This document shows positions 6,573-9,571 of a DNA stretch of 9,571 nt, one piece after another (position 1 is the stretch's first letter; the number at the start of each line of letters is the position of its first letter). The position numbers and the translations under genes are program-made. The notes beneath the pieces are model-generated. The model saw only the letters and a list, made by a program, of their open reading frames with translations, was not told where the DNA came from and did no database searches. Source of the stretch: Methanosarcinaceae archaeon. Its GTDB lineage: Archaea; Halobacteriota; Methanosarcinia; Methanosarcinales; Methanosarcinaceae. The stretch spans positions 1-9,571 of the forward strand of contig JAUWBW010000057.1 of the NCBI GenBank assembly GCA_030609665.1, written 5' to 3'.

Positions 6573-6588
6573 ACAGGCTGTCCCAAAA
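6573..6588 (+). repeat. Left terminal inverted repeat of the insertion sequence
   Basis: ACAGGCTGTCCCAAAA is matched exactly, in inverted orientation, at the right end. Identity breaks immediately outside (T versus C) and shortly after position 16. Confidence 0.9.
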
Positions 6589-6790
6589 CTCCGTATAAAC
6601 AGCAAATTATTATATAATTATCAAATATTTTTCAACTTTTAGTTTTCAAATATCTTAAAAACCTTGAACAATTCATCGAGATTGATTAACTATTCCATTC
6701 TCCTCCTCTATTATCGGCATCAATAGAATCCTTTAAGTAGTTTTATTGCAAATATCACATAAAAAGTATAATTTTTATGAAGATTAAATA

Positions 6791-6795
6791 GGGAG
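6791..6795 (+). promoter_or_regulatory. Ribosome binding site of the transposase
   Basis: GGGAG lies 7 nt before the ATG at 6803, fixing the start. An AT-rich TATA-like stretch (AAGTATAATTTTTA, about 6764-6777) precedes it. Confidence 0.6.
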
Positions 6796-6802
6796 TATTG
6801 CC

Positions 6803-8353
6803 ATGTTCAAGAAATATGATCAAAATCAGCAATTTTTGCTACCTTTAAGATTAGAAAGTTTTCTCCCAGAAGACCACATAGCCAGAATACTGAATGACAT
6901 TATAGAAGCAGTTGATACTACTGCTATCGAATCCACATACTCTGAAAATGGTTGTCCTGCATACCACCCAAAACTTATGTTAAAAATTTTGTTATATGGG
7001 TATATGATCAATATTAGAAGTTCAAGAGATATTCAAAAAATGACATCCACTGACACTGCTTTTATGTATCTCACCGCCATGCAATACCCGGATTTTAGAA
7101 CAATTTGCCGATTTCGCTCAACCCATCTTGATTCAATCAAAGATATTTTCGTTCAAGTTGTCACAGTCTGTAAAGAAATGGGCATGCTTGGTGCTGGAAA
7201 AGTGTCCATTGATGGAACCAAGATCAAAGCAAATGCTTCTGTAAGGGAAAGCAAAAATGCGAAAGGTCTTGACAAAGAAATCGCTAAACTCCGCGAAGAA
7301 ATTGATAAAATACTAGACGAAAGCATAGAAATTGACGAGGAAGAAGATGAAAAATACGGTGACTCGACACCCTATCAAATGCCAAAAGAGTTGGTGAACA
7401 AAACGAAAAGATTGGAAAAAATCCAGGCTGCAAAAAAGAAACTCGAAGAGGAAAAACTCAAGAAAATAAACGTCACCGATAACGATGCCAAAATTATGAA
7501 ACATAAAGGCGGATCTAAAAAACCATCCTATAACGGCCAGGTTGCTGTTGATGACAAAGAACAAGTGATTGTTGCAGCAGACCTCGTTGATGAAGAAAAT
7601 GATGTACATCAAATGGATCCAATTATACAACGTATTCACGCAATAGTTGGATACAAACCTACAATTGTATTGGCAGATGCGGGATATTTCTCATATGATA
7701 ACGTTGAGTTGTTAACTCGTGAAGGGATTGATGCATATATTCCAGACAATTTTTTTGAGGTCGAAAAGAGGGGGAAAAGCAAATGGTTCAGGAAATCAAT
7801 TTTCAGATATGATGACGAAAATGATTGCTATTATTGTCCTGCGAGCATTGTGATGCCGTTTAAAACAATCCAGAAAAGATCAGACAAACCAGACTTGAAA
7901 CTTTATGGCTGTAAATTTTGTTCTCAATGCGTGTTGAAAAACGCGTGTACTAAATCAGAAAACAGAACAATTTCAAGAGATCCTCGTGAACATTTATTGG
8001 AAAATATGAGAGTTAAATTGAGGACGGAAACGGGAAAGAAGTTGTACCAAGAGAGGATGTATACGGTTGAATCTGTTTTTGGTCAAATGAAACAGAATCG
8101 AGGATTTAGGGAGTTTCTTTTGAGAGGGAAGGAAAAAGTAAAGGTGGAATTTTTGATGATGTGCATTGCACATAATATTGGGAAAATAGAGGGAGTTATG
8201 AAAAGAGATGGTAAAAACTTGAAAGAAATACTGAGAAAATGGATGCAGGGGGCAAATCAAATTGGAGTTAATGTGAAAAATATTGCGATAAGTTTTAAAA
8301 ATGAAGTTTTAAGTGGACTTTGTGTAAAAGATGTGGATTTCATGTGTGCATAG
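6803..8353 (+). CDS. IS1182-family DDE transposase
   Basis: This 516-residue protein is intact. Residues 1-125 form the DUF772-type N-terminal domain ('QFLLPLRLESFLPEDHIAR', then 'YHPKLMLKILLYGYM...SSRDIQKM' and 'PDFRTICRFR'). The DDE catalytic residues are probably D137 (VSIDGTKIKANAS), D292 (IVLADAGYFS) and E423 (YTVESVFGQMKQNRGF). A charged coiled-coil-like insert (about 154-225, rich in K and E) separates the first strand from the second. A cysteine cluster, C342-x2-C345 and C370-x2-C373-x2-C376-x5-C382, resembles the zinc-ribbon insert usual in this family. The gene is more AT-rich than the neighbouring cof genes, consistent with a mobile element. No frameshift or internal stop is seen, so the element may still be active. 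Confidence 0.93.
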   Translation: MFKKYDQNQQFLLPLRLESFLPEDHIARILNDIIEAVDTTAIESTYSENGCPAYHPKLMLKILLYGYMINIRSSRDIQKMTSTDTAFMYLTAMQYPDFRTICRFRSTHLDSIKDIFVQVVTVCKEMGMLGAGKVSIDGTKIKANASVRESKNAKGLDKEIAKLREEIDKILDESIEIDEEEDEKYGDSTPYQMPKELVNKTKRLEKIQAAKKKLEEEKLKKINVTDNDAKIMKHKGGSKKPSYNGQVAVDDKEQVIVAADLVDEENDVHQMDPIIQRIHAIVGYKPTIVLADAGYFSYDNVELLTREGIDAYIPDNFFEVEKRGKSKWFRKSIFRYDDENDCYYCPASIVMPFKTIQKRSDKPDLKLYGCKFCSQCVLKNACTKSENRTISRDPREHLLENMRVKLRTETGKKLYQERMYTVESVFGQMKQNRGFREFLLRGKEKVKVEFLMMCIAHNIGKIEGVMKRDGKNLKEILRKWMQGANQIGVNVKNIAISFKNEVLSGLCVKDVDFMCA

Positions 8354-8427
8354 ACATTTTTTTAAAAAATTGGTCTTTAATCCGATTGTTGAAAAATCTT
8401 AGAACTTATGATTGTATCAAAAAGTGT

Positions 8428-8443
8428 TTTTGGGACAGCCTGT
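8428..8443 (-). repeat. Right terminal inverted repeat of the insertion sequence
   Basis: Read on the minus strand it is ACAGGCTGTCCCAAAA, identical over 16 bp to the left end at 6573-6588. It begins 75 bp after the transposase stop codon. Confidence 0.9.
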
Positions 8444-8452
8444 GTATATAAA

Positions 8453-8510
8453 GTTATCAGTGATATATATCGGTGAATGGTGATATGTACTTAAGGGTAT
8501 CAGTGATAAC
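8453..8510. repeat. Pair of TATCAGTGATA palindromes forming a larger inverted repeat
   Basis: TATCAGTGATA, itself a 5-1-5 palindrome, occurs at 8455-8465 and again at 8498-8508, centres 43 bp apart. With their flanks, GTTATCAGTGATA (8453-8465) and TATCAGTGATAAC (8498-8510) also form a 13-bp inverted repeat with one central mismatch. ATATC...GATAT nests between them. The layout suits a dimeric regulator's operator pair or a hairpin. It lies 9 bp outside the insertion sequence and about 70 bp before the PIN remnant, so it may be the old control region of that gene. Confidence 0.5.
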
Positions 8511-8578
8511 TATTATTGAGTTATGGTTTTATCCCATGCATGGTTAGGAGATTAAATCTTAAGCCATGTTCCATTACA

Positions 8579-8659
8579 ATGACGGAAAAAAGGCAATCTG
8601 GATTGCCGGACGATAGATTAAATGTTGTTATTGATACGGATTTTTTAAGTTCAGGCTAA
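8579..8659 (+). pseudogene. Truncated PIN-domain gene start
   Basis: From ATG 8579 the frame encodes 26 residues: MTEKRQSGLPDDR followed by LNVVIDTDFLSSG, then TAA. The second half is the first beta strand and catalytic-aspartate turn of PIN-domain nucleases (hydrophobic strand, then I-D-T-D-F-L-S-S, where the Asp binds the metal). Everything after FLSS is lost: no PIN-like continuation appears in any frame before 8740. PIN proteins are usually VapC toxins or RNA-processing nucleases. The same frame is open back to 8510, with another ATG at 8540, so the original start is uncertain. No antitoxin gene is recognisable upstream, where the insertion sequence now lies. The stretch also contains a GGCAATC/GATTGCC hairpin (8592-8607), explained by coding sequence. 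Confidence 0.5.
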
Positions 8660-8740
8660 TTTTCACATCAGCCCAGCTTAACTCTATTATTCATTATTTA
8701 GGATAATGCATGGATTTTTAACAAGTTCTGTGGCACTTGA

Positions 8741-9052
8741 TTAAATTACAAGATTAGCAACGTAATACGCTGCTCTAAACAATAGCAACAACATTACTAC
8801 GCCGATGCTACCGATGAGCAGAGTAACCAAAAGTATCGAAGAAACACTACTATTAGTAATATTATCTAGCGCATCGTATAATTCACTCCCCTCATCAACG
8901 GTACCTGCTGCAACATCGAATACTCCTTGTAGTACAATAATGCCTATTACAAGGAACGCTGCGGAAAGAATCAAACCAAGTATAGCTGCAACAGCAAGAT
9001 TAATATTAAGCTGCCCTTTTGTGTTTTTAATAAAACTATTTGCTTTACCCAT
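8741..9052 (-). CDS. Two-helix membrane protein, unknown function
   Basis: I do not recognise a named family. The 103-residue protein has a short basic N-terminus (MGKANSFIKNTKGQ), a first hydrophobic segment at about 18-44 (INLAVAAILGLILSAAFLVIGIIVL), an acidic loop with an N-x-S/T sequon at 67-69 (DALDNITNSSVSS), and a second helix at about 73-99 ending near the C-terminus. The 'KGQLNIN + helix' opening resembles archaeal class III (prepilin) signal sequences, K-G-Q-x-S-x-E, but asparagine replaces the conserved glutamate. A second helix is also unusual for a pilin, so it is not called one. The loop between the helices would be external if the basic N-terminus is cytoplasmic. It is transcribed divergently from the UbiD gene and has weak GAGA-type initiation signals. 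Confidence 0.7.
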   Translation of the reverse strand: MGKANSFIKNTKGQLNINLAVAAILGLILSAAFLVIGIIVLQGVFDVAAGTVDEGSELYDALDNITNSSVSSILLVTLLIGSIGVVMLLLLFRAAYYVANLVI

Positions 9053-9100
9053 AAATATATCTCTTTATTCGTTAAAGTTAATTTATTTATGCATTTTAAC

Positions 9101-9108
9101 TATATACA
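9101..9108 (-). promoter_or_regulatory. Possible TATA box for the two-helix membrane protein
   Basis: TGTATATAG on the minus strand lies about 50 nt before the ATG at 9052, giving a predicted leader of about 25 nt. A second AT-rich candidate (GCATAAATAA, about 9083-9092) is closer to the gene. The rest of the 264-bp gap between the divergent genes shows no coding pattern. Confidence 0.35.
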
Positions 9109-9277
9109 ATTATTTTATGATTGGTTGTAGATTGCACATAGTCAATACATGTGAGGAAATCACAATAGCCCAAAAATCAGCATCTTTTTTGCGAATATTT
9201 TCATAAAATCTATTTAGACAATCCCCAAATCTAATGTTATAATGGCAGATTTAGTTTACAACCACCAAAACAACAAC

Positions 9278-9287
9278 AAATATTTAT
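9278..9287 (+). promoter_or_regulatory. TATA box of the UbiD-family gene, implying a near-leaderless mRNA
   Basis: AAATATTTAT is centred about 34 nt before the ATG at 9317. The usual archaeal spacing puts the transcription start near 9308-9312, only a few bases before the start codon. No Shine-Dalgarno sequence precedes the ATG, which agrees with leaderless or nearly leaderless initiation. Confidence 0.45.
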
Positions 9288-9316
9288 CACCTCACACCTT
9301 TTCTATAAAAGATACC

Positions 9317-9571
9317 ATGAGCTTTAGAAACTTCATTGACCAACTCAGATCTACCGGCAAACTTATCGAAATCACCCATCCCGTATCCTCAAAATTCGAA
9401 GCGCCCGGAATAGCGAAAGAAAAAGGCGCACCTATTCTTTTCCATGACGTTGACGGAAAAAAGGCGATCATGAACCTGCTCGGATCACGAGATGAACTTG
9501 CAGCCATATTCAATGTGCCAAAAGACGGAATAATCGAACGGCTTGCCAACGTCTCGCCTGACGGTGAGACA
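9317..9571 (+). CDS. UbiD-family decarboxylase, N-terminal part (cut by window edge)
   Basis: The 85 residues in the window match the N-terminal domain of archaeal UbiD proteins. They include MSFRNFIDQLRSTGKLIEI, then 'APGIAKEKGAPILFHDVDGKKAIMNLLGSRDELAAIF' and 'IIERLANVSP'. UbiD enzymes use prenylated FMN to decarboxylate unsaturated acids. In archaea one close group acts as anhydromevalonate phosphate decarboxylase in the modified mevalonate route to isoprenoids, and the archaeal context makes that the leading hypothesis. The catalytic Glu/Asp/Arg and the prenyl-FMN site lie beyond the window, so the subfamily cannot be confirmed. The ATG at 9317 is chosen because the family motif begins right after it. 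The frame is open to the last base of the window. Confidence 0.87.
   Translation, partial: MSFRNFIDQLRSTGKLIEITHPVSSKFEAPGIAKEKGAPILFHDVDGKKAIMNLLGSRDELAAIFNVPKDGIIERLANVSPDGET

Larger units (their letters stand above)
6573..8443 (+). mobile_element. Insertion sequence, IS1182 family, complete
   Basis: The element is 1871 bp and is bounded by a perfect 16-bp terminal inverted repeat, ACAGGCTGTCCCAAAA, at 6573-6588 and, inverted, at 8428-8443. It contains one intact transposase gene. The length fits the IS1182 family. No direct target duplication is seen next to the ends: TTTGTCAT flanks the left and GTATATAA the right. If the outermost A/T pair belongs to the target, the rejoined site reads CATATG within TACATA...TATGTA, a palindromic target as described for some members of this family; that reading is an inference. 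The left 230 bp (6573-6802) is noncoding and AT-rich. Insertion is in the upstream region of the cof operon, transcribed away from it. Confidence 0.9.

Noticed and set aside
8485..8547. 20-codon frame starting ATG 8485 with GGTGA nearby
   Set aside because: The peptide shows no recognisable motif and overlaps the palindromic repeat; too short to support.
8566..8616. 16-codon frame preceded by AGGAG
   Set aside because: Spacing from AGGAG is too long, and it overlaps the PIN remnant in another frame, which gives the more meaningful peptide.
9160..9204. Minus-strand MKIFAKKMLIFGLL, like the start of a signal peptide
   Set aside because: It stops after 14 codons in an AT-rich gap and has no continuation.
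1..9571. CRISPR array, tRNA or rRNA genes
   Set aside because: I saw no regularly spaced repeats, and no tRNA cloverleaf or conserved rRNA stretches on either strand by eye.

Overview
The window looks like a chromosomal segment of a methanogenic or methane-oxidising archaeon, most likely of the Methanosarcinales or close relatives. The evidence is a coenzyme F420 synthesis cluster (cofG, cofH, cofC), archaeal TATA-box promoters, GAGGT/GGTGA ribosome binding sites, a Roadblock/LC7 protein, and the start of an archaeal UbiD-family decarboxylase. The genus cannot be fixed from the sequence alone.

Layout. Positions 1-1301 (minus strand) hold the first 14 codons of a nitrilase-like carbon-nitrogen hydrolase, preceded by a U32-family protein whose frame is cut by an in-frame TAA about 65 codons before its natural end. 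Positions 1302-1757 hold two items that automated gene calls would probably miss: a 44-residue single-pass membrane protein (1364-1498, minus), and on the plus strand a truncated HEPN-domain gene start (1661-1777) with a good TATA box. The HEPN remnant collides with the 3' end of a Roadblock/LC7 gene (1758-2123, minus).

Positions 2199-6458 are a five-gene minus-strand operon. In order of transcription it encodes a 53-residue 2[4Fe-4S] ferredoxin, a phytoene-desaturase-like FAD oxidoreductase, CofG, CofH and CofC. Ferredoxin/oxidoreductase and oxidoreductase/cofG share ATGA stop-start overlaps, and cofH/cofC are 1 nt apart. CofG and CofH together make the deazaflavin chromophore Fo. CofC activates the three-carbon acid for transfer to Fo. 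The ferredoxin and FAD enzyme are plausible redox partners of this pathway, but their role is unproven.

Positions 6573-8443 are a complete IS1182-family insertion sequence with 16-bp perfect terminal inverted repeats and an intact 516-residue DDE transposase. It sits 114 bp upstream of the ferredoxin start codon. Right of it (8444-8740) lie a pair of TATCAGTGATA palindromes and a truncated PIN-domain gene start (8579-8659). Positions 8741-9052 (minus) encode a two-helix membrane protein of unknown function. From 9317 to the window edge runs the N-terminus of a UbiD-family decarboxylase, with a TATA box placed so that its mRNA should be almost leaderless.

No wholly new system is evident. The most interesting points are the tight coupling of a ferredoxin/FAD oxidoreductase pair to F420 synthesis, two decayed toxin-type gene starts (HEPN and PIN), an ochre-interrupted U32 gene, and an unannotated-type small membrane protein.
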